Positions 52,788 through 61,333 of a stretch of 64,000 nt of DNA are shown here, piece by piece. Under the pieces are notes generated by a model, which ran no database searches, was not told the DNA's origin, and saw nothing but the letters and a program-made list of their open reading frames with translations. How positions within the stretch are numbered: position 1 is the first letter of the stretch; every line of letters begins with the position of its first letter. The stretch comes from JACNIZ01 sp964344765 (lineage in GTDB: Bacteria; Planctomycetota; UBA1135): positions 1-64,000 of the forward strand of contig CAYFOM010000012.1 of assembly GCA_964344765.1 (NCBI GenBank). Direction: 5' to 3'. The translations under genes were made by a program, and so were the position numbers.

Positions 52788-53759
52788 ATGATCCAAGCTG
52801 ATCACCTCACCAAGCGTTACGGACGTATCCTCGCCGTTGATGATCTGACCTTTCGGGTCCAGCCAGGAGAGATCCTGGGATTCCTGGGCCCGAATGGGGC
52901 AGGCAAGAGCACGACTCTGCGCATCCTTAGCGGCTACTTGCCACCAACCTCCGGGAAGGCGCAAGTTGCCGGGTTGGACCTGACCCAGCACTCGTTGCAA
53001 GTGCGCAAGTCCATCGGTTACCTACCGGAAAATTTCGTCGCCGCGCCTGAGCTGCGCGTCGGCGAATATTTGCGTTTTCGGGCCAAACTCAAGGGTTTGA
53101 GCGCCTCCGAAGCCAAAAAGCGCACTCAGGAATTGGCCGCGGCGCTGGGCTTGACCGATCGCTTGCGCCAGTCATTTTCAGCGTTGTCGAAGGGCTTTAA
53201 GCAGCGCGTCGGCCTAGCCGATGTGCTGATCGCCGACCCGCCGGCGTTAATGTTGGACGAGCCCTTTGGTGGCTTGGACCCGCTGCAGCGCCACGAGCTG
53301 CGCATCTTTTTGCGCAAACTGGCGGAGGAAGGCAAAGCCATCCTATTCAGCTCGCACGTGCTGCCCGAAGTCGAAGAATTGGCCCACCGTGTGCTGATCA
53401 TTCATCGCGGCCGCGCCCAAGCCGACGGAACCATCGAAGAATTGGGACGCCGTGCGGCCGAGCAATCGCCTGTGCAATTTCGCACCGAAGCGGATGCCGG
53501 GTTGCTGCAAACCGCGCTGCAGGAATACCTACCAGCGTCGGAAGCAGCGACTTTGCAGCGTCACGGCAGCATGTTCGAGCTGCACCCGGAGTCGGCCCAA
53601 AGTCGTCATGCCCTCTTTCAATGGTTGGGGCAACGGCAAGAACCGATCGCTGAGTTTCGCACCTTGGCACCGTCGTTGGACGAACTCTTCCGCCACATGA
53701 CCGACGATCGCCCCGCGGCCACGTCGACCGTCGATCCTCCAGCCCAGGCCGCGTCATGA
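52788..53759 (+). CDS. ABC transporter ATP-binding protein, GldA type
   Basis: The 323-residue ATPase has Walker A GFLGPNGAGKSTT, Q-loop YLPENF, signature LSKGFKQRVGLADVL, Walker B ALMLDEPFGGLDP and switch SSHVLPEVEEL. The C-terminal 100 residues are an added domain. The match is to ABC-2 exporters, in particular the ATPase next to GldF/GldG-type proteins. Its ATG lies 40 bases after dnaK. The permease starts inside its stop codon (ATGA). The exported substrate is unknown; gliding is not implied. Confidence 0.88.
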   Translation: MIQADHLTKRYGRILAVDDLTFRVQPGEILGFLGPNGAGKSTTLRILSGYLPPTSGKAQVAGLDLTQHSLQVRKSIGYLPENFVAAPELRVGEYLRFRAKLKGLSASEAKKRTQELAAALGLTDRLRQSFSALSKGFKQRVGLADVLIADPPALMLDEPFGGLDPLQRHELRIFLRKLAEEGKAILFSSHVLPEVEELAHRVLIIHRGRAQADGTIEELGRRAAEQSPVQFRTEADAGLLQTALQEYLPASEAATLQRHGSMFELHPESAQSRHALFQWLGQRQEPIAEFRTLAPSLDELFRHMTDDRPAATSTVDPPAQAAS

Positions 53760-54499
53760 GAGCTTTCCGCGCCTTGCTCGGCCGCGAGATTTACTCGATG
53801 CTGGTGTCGCCGTTTGTGTACGTGCTGCTCGGCTTCTGGTTTCTGCTGAACGGTCTGTTCTTTGCTTACCTACTTTCAGGCCCTGAAGTTCGCAGCGACC
53901 TAAATCAACTGCCGCAATACATGTTCGGAAGTGGCTTATTGGTTTGGTTGCTGTTGCCGGCTTTCCCGCCGCTTTTAACGCTCCGCCTTTTTGCCGAAGA
54001 ACGACGCCTCGGCACCTTGGAACCGCTGCTGACGGCGCCGATCAGCGATTTCGCCGTGGTCATCGCCAAGTACTTGGCCGCCTGCTTATTCTTCCTGGTT
54101 TTCTGGGGCGGAGTTCTAGCCCTCTTCTGGATCCTATCGTTAAACGGCGGCGACTTAGATTGGCCGCGCGTATTCGCCGGATTCAGCGGGGCAGTATTGG
54201 TTAGTTTGCTGTTTCTTGCCACCGGTCTGTGGGCTTCGGCGTGGACAGGAAACTTGGTTCTGGCTGCCGGCGGTGGCGCCGCGCTGAACTTCATGCTGTT
54301 GTTCTTACCGGTGTTACTGGAGCCGCGCGGTGGCCAAACCGGCGGCTTGATGCAAGCGCTCAATATTCCCACCATGCTCGACCGCGGCTTTAGCGTCGGC
54401 TTGTTGGATAGCTACGGTCTGGCGTTTTTCCCGCTATTGATCGTGCTGTTTTTATTCCTCACCTGGGTGCGACTGGTTTCGCGGAGGTGGGTGCCATGA
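53756..54499 (+). CDS. ABC-2 type permease, GldF type
   Basis: A 247-residue protein with six hydrophobic segments and the ABC-2 layout: cytoplasmic start (MRAFRALLGREIYSMLVSPFVYVLL), the EERRLGTLEPLLTAPIS segment after the second helix that is typical of the family (consensus E(K)xxGTxExLLxxPIS), and a long C-terminal helix set. Overlaps its neighbours on both sides by 4 bases (ATGA), so the operon is translationally coupled. Confidence 0.85.
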   Translation: MRAFRALLGREIYSMLVSPFVYVLLGFWFLLNGLFFAYLLSGPEVRSDLNQLPQYMFGSGLLVWLLLPAFPPLLTLRLFAEERRLGTLEPLLTAPISDFAVVIAKYLAACLFFLVFWGGVLALFWILSLNGGDLDWPRVFAGFSGAVLVSLLFLATGLWASAWTGNLVLAAGGGAALNFMLLFLPVLLEPRGGQTGGLMQALNIPTMLDRGFSVGLLDSYGLAFFPLLIVLFLFLTWVRLVSRRWVP

Positions 54500-55974
54500 G
54501 CATCAGCCGACGTTTCAAACTGGGCTTGTTAACCACGGTGACTGCGTTGGGCGGTGTGGCATTGATCTTGTTGATCTTGCACACCTTGTCTAAACCTGAA
54601 TTCAGGCGCCGATGGGATCTAACCGGCCAAGGAACTGCCGGACTGAGCGAGCGAACCGCCGAAGCTCTGGCCAGTCTTCCCGAAGGCAGTCGAGCGGTAG
54701 CCTTCCTGTTTAAGGAGAACACCTTGCTGCAAAACAATGGCGGCCAGGTCTATCCGCAGGCTTTTGGCCGCTTACGCGTGTTGTTGGAAGATGCACGCAT
54801 TCGTTCGCGCGGCAATCTCGAGGTCACATTACTGGAAGAGTACTCCAGTCCGGTCGACATCGAAAACTTGCTCGAGGAAATGGAACGCCAAGCCTTCGAG
54901 GTATTGGTGTTGGAAACGCCCAACGGCCAAAGGCGCAAATTCTTGTTTGATGAATTGTTCTTGACCATTCCGCCGTCGCCGGATGGTGCGCCGGCACGAT
55001 TAGTTCAAGAACGCCTGGATTCGGCTTTGGGCGACGCCGCGCTGCGTTTGGCTTCCGGCAAAATTCTGCGCGCAGGCGTGGTCTCGGGTTATGGCCAGCC
55101 GTACGTAGACCGCGAACAGGGCTTGGCGCCGTTTTTGCGATTACTGCAGTCCGAAGGCGTCGACCCGATCGTCATCGAAGGTCCCGCCGACGCCGCCGAA
55201 CAAGGTTTGGACTTGCTGGTCGTTCCCGGTCAACAAAAAGCCTTCCTACCCGCCGACGCCGCCGCCACCCAAGAATGGCTGCTGCAAGGCAAACCGCTCC
55301 TTCTTGCCTTGGGACCGAGCGCGCCGGCCAATGTGGTTTCCGAGTGGAATCAATGGCTTGAACCGCAAGGAATTCGTTTCGGAAATGGACGTGTTTGCGA
55401 GGCTAGGCCGGAGTATCGGATTTATGCCGGCACAAGTGCGGTAGCCACCATGGAGCTGGAGGACCACCAGTTCAGTGGTCAACACAGCGCGACGCGGCGC
55501 TTGTCGGAATCCGGACGAGCGCAAGGCGTCGTCGGCGCGCGGCCATTGGTTTTGGATGGCGGTAGCAACGATTACAGTCGCGTCGGTTTGGCGCGTAGCC
55601 GCGAAACGGCATGGGTAGATCTTGACCAAGATTTTGCTCCGGGGCCTGGCGAAAAACCGGGCATTAAAAACTTGGCTGCGGCGGCCGAGCGCTGGGAAGG
55701 AAGTGATCCCGCAGTGGCCGGACGCACCATTTTGTTTGGCAGCGCAATCAGTTTGACCGGTCGCAACTTATCCGGCATTCATGAATTCATGGGCGCTTCG
55801 GTTCGCTGGTTGGTCGGACAAGACGAATCGCCGGGTGGATTGGTTTCGTTGCAAAGCTTGCCGTTCCGGCCCTCGCGGAACCAGCAAGTGCTCATCACCA
55901 ATTTGGCCGTGGTTGTCATCCCTGGTTTCACTCTTTTGTTCGCGCTGTTGGTCTTCTGGAGGCGCCGTTCATGA
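54496..55974 (+). CDS. GldG-like ABC accessory protein
   Basis: A 492-residue protein anchored at both ends: a helix near the N-terminus (LGLLTTVTALGGVALILLIL) and one at the C-terminus (LAVVVIPGFTLLFALLVFW). Between them is a large extracytoplasmic region of the GldG type, with the starting motif RRWDLTGQGTAGLSERTAEAL (consensus RxDLTxxxxxsLSxxT) and a GATase-like core (GLDLLVVPGQQKAFLPADAA). The start is the ATG overlapping the permease stop; GTG 9 bases earlier is possible. Function in transport is unclear. Confidence 0.8.
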   Translation: MSISRRFKLGLLTTVTALGGVALILLILHTLSKPEFRRRWDLTGQGTAGLSERTAEALASLPEGSRAVAFLFKENTLLQNNGGQVYPQAFGRLRVLLEDARIRSRGNLEVTLLEEYSSPVDIENLLEEMERQAFEVLVLETPNGQRRKFLFDELFLTIPPSPDGAPARLVQERLDSALGDAALRLASGKILRAGVVSGYGQPYVDREQGLAPFLRLLQSEGVDPIVIEGPADAAEQGLDLLVVPGQQKAFLPADAAATQEWLLQGKPLLLALGPSAPANVVSEWNQWLEPQGIRFGNGRVCEARPEYRIYAGTSAVATMELEDHQFSGQHSATRRLSESGRAQGVVGARPLVLDGGSNDYSRVGLARSRETAWVDLDQDFAPGPGEKPGIKNLAAAAERWEGSDPAVAGRTILFGSAISLTGRNLSGIHEFMGASVRWLVGQDESPGGLVSLQSLPFRPSRNQQVLITNLAVVVIPGFTLLFALLVFWRRRS

Positions 55975-57332
55975 ATCCGCAGAAATTGGCCATTCTGGTT
56001 TTGGTCCTTGCCGCAGCTATCGCCGGCTTGGTTTACGTCAATATGCAGCCTGCAGCGCCGGTGGAAGAAGTCGACCCTCTCCAGCAACAGGAAGAGGCTC
56101 TGAATCAATCCGCAGTGCAGCGCAATCAGGCGGTTATTTTTCAGGGTCCGGCTGATCAAGTCGAGTCCATCGTTTTGCATCGGTCAATTGATTTCAGCAT
56201 GTGCAAGCTCAAGCGCGGCCCGGGTAAGAGCTGGTATTTGTCGGAGCCGTTGCAAGATCGCGCCGAATCCGGCTTGGCGATCATTTTGTTCAATCTGATG
56301 TATGACACCGCTGCGTTGCCGCAGCCGACGGCGTGGATGAATCATTCGCTCGCCGACCTCGGCCTCGAGAATCCGCGCTACGACATTGAAGTGCTTTATC
56401 GCGACGGCCGCGAGGAACGACTACAGATCGGCGCCGCTGTGCCGCAGTCGTCTCACTTGTTCGCATTGCTCGACGACAAGTTGATTCAAATTCCTTCGCA
56501 GCTCAAGGACTTAGCTTCGCGCGAACCAAGCCAATGGCGTGACCATAGCATGCTGTTGTGGCCGCAAACTGTGGCAAAAGTCCATTGGCAACCTGCCAAG
56601 GGTAGTGGCTGGATTCTTTCACGCCAGGGCACGCAATGGTCGTTGGAAGAACCGCTGCAGAGTGCAGTGGATCCCTTGCGCGTGCAAGCCTTACTGCGCT
56701 TACTTGGCGCCCGTGCCGGCTCGCTGCCCAGTAGCCGCGCCCAACCTTCAGAAATAGAAAGGTTTTTGGATGGTGCGTCCAAGCTGACTTTTATCCGTCG
56801 CCCGGGCGAAGGTGCGGAAGATCAAGTCCTTTGGGTAAAGGGAACCTTTGTTTTGGACGAAGCTCGCGGCTACTTCCTGGCGTTGGCTCCTGAGGATCTG
56901 CGCTTTTTATCCTTCGAGCCGGAAGAGATGCGCAGTAAGCGGGTGGTGGCATTCGAGCCCAATCACATTTCGTCGATTCGCTTGATTTTGAACGGCGAGG
57001 AGCACGTCTTGAGCCGCAGTCGAAGTGGTTGGCAAGATGGCCAAGGGCGGCGCCTGGTGCGCGCTTCCAACAACAAGCTGACGACTCTGCTTCGCTACTT
57101 GTCCATTCTCGAAACGGCGGAGTTGGTCAAGCCCCTGGAGAGCGCGCCGGTGAATAGCATTTTGCTTTCCAAAGCGCGCAAGCCGGTTGTGCGCGGATCG
57201 GTGCAATTGCGCTACAGCATTCTTGGCGATGGCCGCAGCGCGGTAGGGGCGCTTGAAAGTCGTCAGAGCTATGCGGCCGAGCGCAATCTAGACGAAGAAT
57301 GGGCCGCGGTTTTGCAGTTCGAGCAGGATTAG
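55971..57332 (+). CDS. DUF4340 domain protein
   Basis: A 453-residue protein with an N-terminal membrane anchor (KLAILVLVLAAAIAGLVYV) and a repeated beta-rich unit of the DUF4340 family: WYLSEPLQDRAESG, LGLENPRYDIEVLYRDG and later WSLEEPLQSAVDPLRVQALLRLL are two copies of the same pattern. DUF4340 genes commonly close GldA-F-G-type operons and the protein is expected outside the inner membrane. It overlaps the GldG-like gene (ATGA) and converges with purN 8 bases later. Biochemical role unknown. Confidence 0.82.
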   Translation: MNPQKLAILVLVLAAAIAGLVYVNMQPAAPVEEVDPLQQQEEALNQSAVQRNQAVIFQGPADQVESIVLHRSIDFSMCKLKRGPGKSWYLSEPLQDRAESGLAIILFNLMYDTAALPQPTAWMNHSLADLGLENPRYDIEVLYRDGREERLQIGAAVPQSSHLFALLDDKLIQIPSQLKDLASREPSQWRDHSMLLWPQTVAKVHWQPAKGSGWILSRQGTQWSLEEPLQSAVDPLRVQALLRLLGARAGSLPSSRAQPSEIERFLDGASKLTFIRRPGEGAEDQVLWVKGTFVLDEARGYFLALAPEDLRFLSFEPEEMRSKRVVAFEPNHISSIRLILNGEEHVLSRSRSGWQDGQGRRLVRASNNKLTTLLRYLSILETAELVKPLESAPVNSILLSKARKPVVRGSVQLRYSILGDGRSAVGALESRQSYAAERNLDEEWAAVLQFEQD

Positions 57333-57340
57333 CGTTGGCC

Positions 57341-57973
57341 CTAACCGCGAGTCGGGGCGGTCCATTCGACTTTGCCGTCGCACCACTGTGCGCGACCGCT
57401 AATCAAAGCTTGAATGGCTTCGGGATACACTCGTTTTTCAGCCTCAAAAACTAATTTGGCGATGTCATCCGGCGACGCGCCTTCGGGAAGATCCACTGCT
57501 TCTTGCAGCAGAATCGGACCTTCGTCGTATTGCTCGGTTGCAAAGTGAACGGTGCAGCCGCTGACGCGCTGGCCATCGCGGGCAACAGCTTCATGCACAT
57601 GGTGGCCATAGAAACCTTTACCGCCGTACGCCGGCAGCAATGCCGGATGAATGTTCAGCACCTTGCCTTCCCAGCGAGCGGGAATGGGTAGCAATTGCAG
57701 CCAGCCCGCCATGACGATCCAGTCGGGCCGGACGTCATCGATGGCATCGATGAGGGCTAGACGACGCTGTTCGACATCAGGGTGAGTGGAACGACCAATC
57801 ACCAAATAGGGCAAGCCCAGGCGTTTGGCCCGAGTGACGGCTCCCAACTCTTCGCTGGAGACAATGACCAGCTTGATGCGCGCCTTCAGCTGTCCCTGAA
57901 GAATGTGATCTTCCAGGTTTTCCAAAGTGCGCCCGCCACCGGAAGCGAGCACCACGAGGCGCGAGTGGCTCAT
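57341..57973 (-). CDS. purN: Phosphoribosylglycinamide formyltransferase PurN
   Basis: Transfers a formyl group from formyl-THF to GAR in purine synthesis. The start was placed at MSHSRLVVLASGGG, overlapping the kinase stop by 4 bases; 13 more in-frame codons upstream lie inside the kinase gene. The 210-residue product has GGGRTLENLEDH (the GxGSNxxxL site, here with Arg-Thr), the catalytic NIHPALLPAYGG with Asn and His, GCTVHFATEQYDEGPIL with Asp. The GSN to GRT change is unusual and worth testing. Formyl-THF supply: folD at 33.6 kb. Confidence 0.9.
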   Translation of the reverse strand: MSHSRLVVLASGGGRTLENLEDHILQGQLKARIKLVIVSSEELGAVTRAKRLGLPYLVIGRSTHPDVEQRRLALIDAIDDVRPDWIVMAGWLQLLPIPARWEGKVLNIHPALLPAYGGKGFYGHHVHEAVARDGQRVSGCTVHFATEQYDEGPILLQEAVDLPEGASPDDIAKLVFEAEKRVYPEAIQALISGRAQWCDGKVEWTAPTRG

Positions 57974-60519
57974 GGTTCCAATCCCCAAGTGCTCAAGCCG
58001 CCGCCTGCCCAAACCGAAAGCAGGCTGAATTGATTTTGCAGGGATTGCAAGCGACTAAAGGCTTGGTAGTCCTCCTCGTGCAACGCGGCGCGGCACAAAT
58101 CCATCGCCGTTTGCAGGATCAGCATATGAGCTTCATCTTCAGCCAAGCTGCTAGGGGCTTGATCCTGCCACTTTTGCAAGCGCGCCAACAACAAGCCGGC
58201 TTGACTGGAATTAAAACTCTGTCCCAATTTTTCAAAGCCGGTGGCGACGTCATTCCACATTGCTAGCACATAGAGTGCATGAATCTGGTCACTGCTTTCC
58301 GCCGGTATCAAAGATTGCAACAACGGCAGCCAATGATCCGGTTGTTGATACACACTCCATGGCTGCAGGCGTTCTTCCCGCGAGCCACTGACTTGCACTT
58401 CAATTTTCAATCCACCGGCGTCGGCACCCAATACCTTGGCCTTGCGACCGGCTTCGGCTTCGACGATGGTTAGGTCGCCGGCTTGGATGGTTTGGCCCAT
58501 GGAAGAAGCGCCGGCAGCAGCGCTGGCGAACAATGGCAATTGCGCTTCAGCCATCTGCTGTAAGGCATCATGACCGCAAGTCTCCGCCGCCTGTTTCCAT
58601 AAGTCGTGCGCTTGTTGAATTTCCAAAGTAGCGACGGCTTCCCGCACCGGCGAACCGGCCTGCTTTTGGAATGCCACGCGCAATGATGTGAAGGCTTCGG
58701 CTTTGGCCGCATCCTTAGCGGCGAGCAAAGCCACGCCTAATTGTTGTGACTGCAGTTGCCATTCTTCCGGCACCTCGCCCTCAATAGCTGCGGCAAAGGA
58801 GGCGGCGATGTCTTCCGCTTGCTGCCAGTCCAAACTGTCCAGCGCAGCCTGATGCTGGAGTTGCCAATCGGCGAACTGCTGGTTCGCGCGTTGATCGACC
58901 ACTGCGGCCAACGTGAGCATCTCGGTTTCGGCCGCGAGTTCACCGCTGCGCACCAATCGCCGCGCTTCGGCAAAACGGTTGGCGTCGAGTGCGGCGCGTA
59001 CTTGTGCGCTAGCTTCCTCAAGTGCGGCTAAGCGCGCCTGCTCCTCGGCCGAGGGCAAGTTGGCAGTGGCTTCCGCCTCGGCGAGTTCGGCTAAGCGGAT
59101 GAGTTCGGCCTGGGCTTGTTCGGCGTGGGCACCGTCCGGATATTGTTCGAGGAAGGCTTCTAGAGATTCGGTCCGCGACGTGCCTTCGGCTGCGGCCATG
59201 GCTTGGAAGAAGCTGGACTTTTCCTTCTCCGCTTCCAGTTGTGCTTGGGCTTCGTTATCACCGCCCATGTTGATGTACTCAACAACCTTCTCCGGCTCTT
59301 TCTCCTCGCCTTTAGGGCCAAAAGCTTGCATGGCGCCCCAAACGCCAAAGGCCAGAATGGGGACCGCCAAGAGCAGCGCTTTACGCGAGCCACCTTGGTG
59401 ACTGAGCAACTCTTGCAGCTCTTCCACCACCTCCGACGCGTGTTCGGGGCGATCTTCCGGCGATTTCGCCAGCAACGCAGCGAGCAAGTCTTCCAGCTCA
59501 CGGGGCACCTCGACGCCGGCTTGCTTCAGAGTGGGCGGCTCCTCGTCACGATGAGCAAGCAGGATCTCTTTGACCGAGCTTCCTTCAAACGGAGTGTGGC
59601 CGGTCAGCAAGCGATAAAGCGTGCATCCCAGCGAATACAAATCCGATTGGTGGCGCGCCTGACCTTTGCCGACGGCTTCCGGTGCCATAAAGTGCGGCGT
59701 TCCGCCGGCCGCCTCTTTGTCGAGCATGCCACGAGTGGCGGCCAAACCTAGGTCGGCGAGTTTGATCAAGCCGCCGGCACCGATCATCAGGTTTTCCGGC
59801 TTGACGTCGCGGTGCACCAATCCGTGCTCCTCGGCATAAGCCAATGCTGCCGCGCAATCTCGAGTTGCGGCAACCGCTTCATCCCAGGGCAGGGGGCCCT
59901 CTTTTAAGCGGCCTTCAAAGTCGCCGCCCGGCACCAACTCCATGGTGTAGTAGTGAAAGCCGTCGTCTTTGCCTACGTTGTAGACCTGAACCAGATTCGG
60001 GTGGCTGAGCCGCCCGGCAGCCTGCGCTTCACGTCGGAAACTGGCTACCGCCAACGGCATTTTGGTGGCTTCGGCATTCAGCAGCTTAAGCGCGACCTCA
60101 CGATCGAGGTCGACTTGCAATGCCCGATAAACCACACCGACGGCACCGGCACCTAAGCGGGCCAGCAATTTATGGCCGCCGAGGTTCTTGCCGATCATCG
60201 GGTCGGCCACGACTGGGGCACCGTCGGCGTGAAGCTGGCCGCGCAACTCGCCACAAGCGACGGCAACCTTGCCGCCAATCGGTAAGCGCACCGTGCGAAA
60301 ACTCTTGTCACCGGTGACGAACTTCAGGGCGCCATAGGCCTTCAGCTCCATCTTGCCCTCGCCATCCGGAAGGCCGATGCTGAGCCCATCTTGGTCGCCG
60401 GTCGGCGCCTCGTTAAGCACGTCCAACGATTCGTCGGACAAAAGCAGGTGCAGGGGGCGGTTACGGAGTGGAAACGCGCCACTCTGCTGCTCGATCTGCC
60501 AGCGGATTCGAAGACTCAC
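57970..60519 (-). CDS. Serine/threonine protein kinase with extracytoplasmic domain
   Basis: The 849 residues contain an N-terminal beta-rich region (1-105) of unknown type, possibly FHA-like, and a Hanks kinase domain (about 112-370): G-loop LGAGAVGVVY, K145, HRD (D238 in VHRDVKPEN), D256 in a DLG variant of DFG, and the APE at 278-280. A single transmembrane helix follows at about 380-399, then 450 residues outside, Ala/Glu-rich with helical repeats that may be TPR-like. Many Planctomycetota carry such kinases. It is 4 bases after yggS and overlaps purN, an unusual operon for a kinase. Substrates unknown. Confidence 0.88.
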   Translation of the reverse strand: MSLRIRWQIEQQSGAFPLRNRPLHLLLSDESLDVLNEAPTGDQDGLSIGLPDGEGKMELKAYGALKFVTGDKSFRTVRLPIGGKVAVACGELRGQLHADGAPVVADPMIGKNLGGHKLLARLGAGAVGVVYRALQVDLDREVALKLLNAEATKMPLAVASFRREAQAAGRLSHPNLVQVYNVGKDDGFHYYTMELVPGGDFEGRLKEGPLPWDEAVAATRDCAAALAYAEEHGLVHRDVKPENLMIGAGGLIKLADLGLAATRGMLDKEAAGGTPHFMAPEAVGKGQARHQSDLYSLGCTLYRLLTGHTPFEGSSVKEILLAHRDEEPPTLKQAGVEVPRELEDLLAALLAKSPEDRPEHASEVVEELQELLSHQGGSRKALLLAVPILAFGVWGAMQAFGPKGEEKEPEKVVEYINMGGDNEAQAQLEAEKEKSSFFQAMAAAEGTSRTESLEAFLEQYPDGAHAEQAQAELIRLAELAEAEATANLPSAEEQARLAALEEASAQVRAALDANRFAEARRLVRSGELAAETEMLTLAAVVDQRANQQFADWQLQHQAALDSLDWQQAEDIAASFAAAIEGEVPEEWQLQSQQLGVALLAAKDAAKAEAFTSLRVAFQKQAGSPVREAVATLEIQQAHDLWKQAAETCGHDALQQMAEAQLPLFASAAAGASSMGQTIQAGDLTIVEAEAGRKAKVLGADAGGLKIEVQVSGSREERLQPWSVYQQPDHWLPLLQSLIPAESSDQIHALYVLAMWNDVATGFEKLGQSFNSSQAGLLLARLQKWQDQAPSSLAEDEAHMLILQTAMDLCRAALHEEDYQAFSRLQSLQNQFSLLSVWAGGGLSTWGLEP

Positions 60520-60523
60520 GGGT

Positions 60524-61213
60524 TTATTGGGCGGGTGGGAATAGTGTTCGCCCGATACGCACTAGGGTAGCGCCTTCCTCGACGGCGATTTCAAAGTCAT
60601 TCGACATGCCCATGGATAGTTCGGGTGAAGCGGGCAGCAACCCATGATCCCTACACTCTTCCGCCAGCAGGCGCAGGGCAGCAAAATGGCGGTGGAGATG
60701 GTCGTCGTCGGCTTGGAACGGGGCCATGGTCATCAATCCCTGCACGGTGAGATGGGGCCACAAGTCTTGTTGATCGAGGAAAGGTTGCACCTCGTCGGTA
60801 CGCAAGCCGGCGCGCCCGTCCTCGGGCGTGAGGTTGATCTGTAACAAGACCGGCAAGGCATCGTTGCGCAATTCTTCGGCTAATCGATTTAAATGAGCCG
60901 CTAACTTGTCGCCGGCCAAGGTTTGCAGCATGCCGATCAACGGTACCGCTTTGCGCGCTTTATTGCGCTGTAACGGGCCGATCAGGTGCCAGTCGGCGGT
61001 AGGGATGACCTGATGCTGATGCTGCAAAGGCTGGACGCGATTGTGGGCAAAACACTGCTGGCCGCCGGCAAGCGCTTCGACCAAATCGGCATCGGCTGCG
61101 GTTTTGGCGACGGCCACCAGGCGGACGTCGTCGGCGGGGCGGGCGGCACGCTCGGCGGCACGAGCAATGCGCTGCTGAACGGCCTCCAGGCGATCGACGA
61201 ATGTATTTGTCAT
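60524..61213 (-). CDS. YggS-family PLP homeostasis protein
   Basis: A 229-residue PLP-binding protein of the YggS/PROSC family, which keeps pyridoxal phosphate in balance without known catalysis. The PLP lysine is in VRLVAVAKTAADADL, followed by the usual WHLIGPLQRNKA and LQINLTPEDGRAGL, and GLMTMAPFQADD and the ending MGMSNDFEIAVEEGATLVRIGRTLF. The second helix block reads CFAHNRVQPLQ, where FGENYVQE is standard, so the N-terminal loop is divergent. First gene of a three-gene minus-strand operon; divergent from ald. Confidence 0.9.
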   Translation of the reverse strand: MTNTFVDRLEAVQQRIARAAERAARPADDVRLVAVAKTAADADLVEALAGGQQCFAHNRVQPLQHQHQVIPTADWHLIGPLQRNKARKAVPLIGMLQTLAGDKLAAHLNRLAEELRNDALPVLLQINLTPEDGRAGLRTDEVQPFLDQQDLWPHLTVQGLMTMAPFQADDDHLHRHFAALRLLAEECRDHGLLPASPELSMGMSNDFEIAVEEGATLVRIGRTLFPPAQ

Positions 61214-61333
61214 CTCAGGGGTTTGACGGGCCCGGCGAGGCTATGATTCCGCGTCAGATTAGCGGCGCGGCCCCGGTGGCGCACCATGCTGCCGGCCAAC
61301 AGAAGCGCCGTTCCCCCTTGACCGAATTCAGCC

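Noticed and set aside
53756..57332. Gliding motility operon
   Set aside because: GldA/F/G resemblance is at the ABC level; no gldB-J or spr genes are present.
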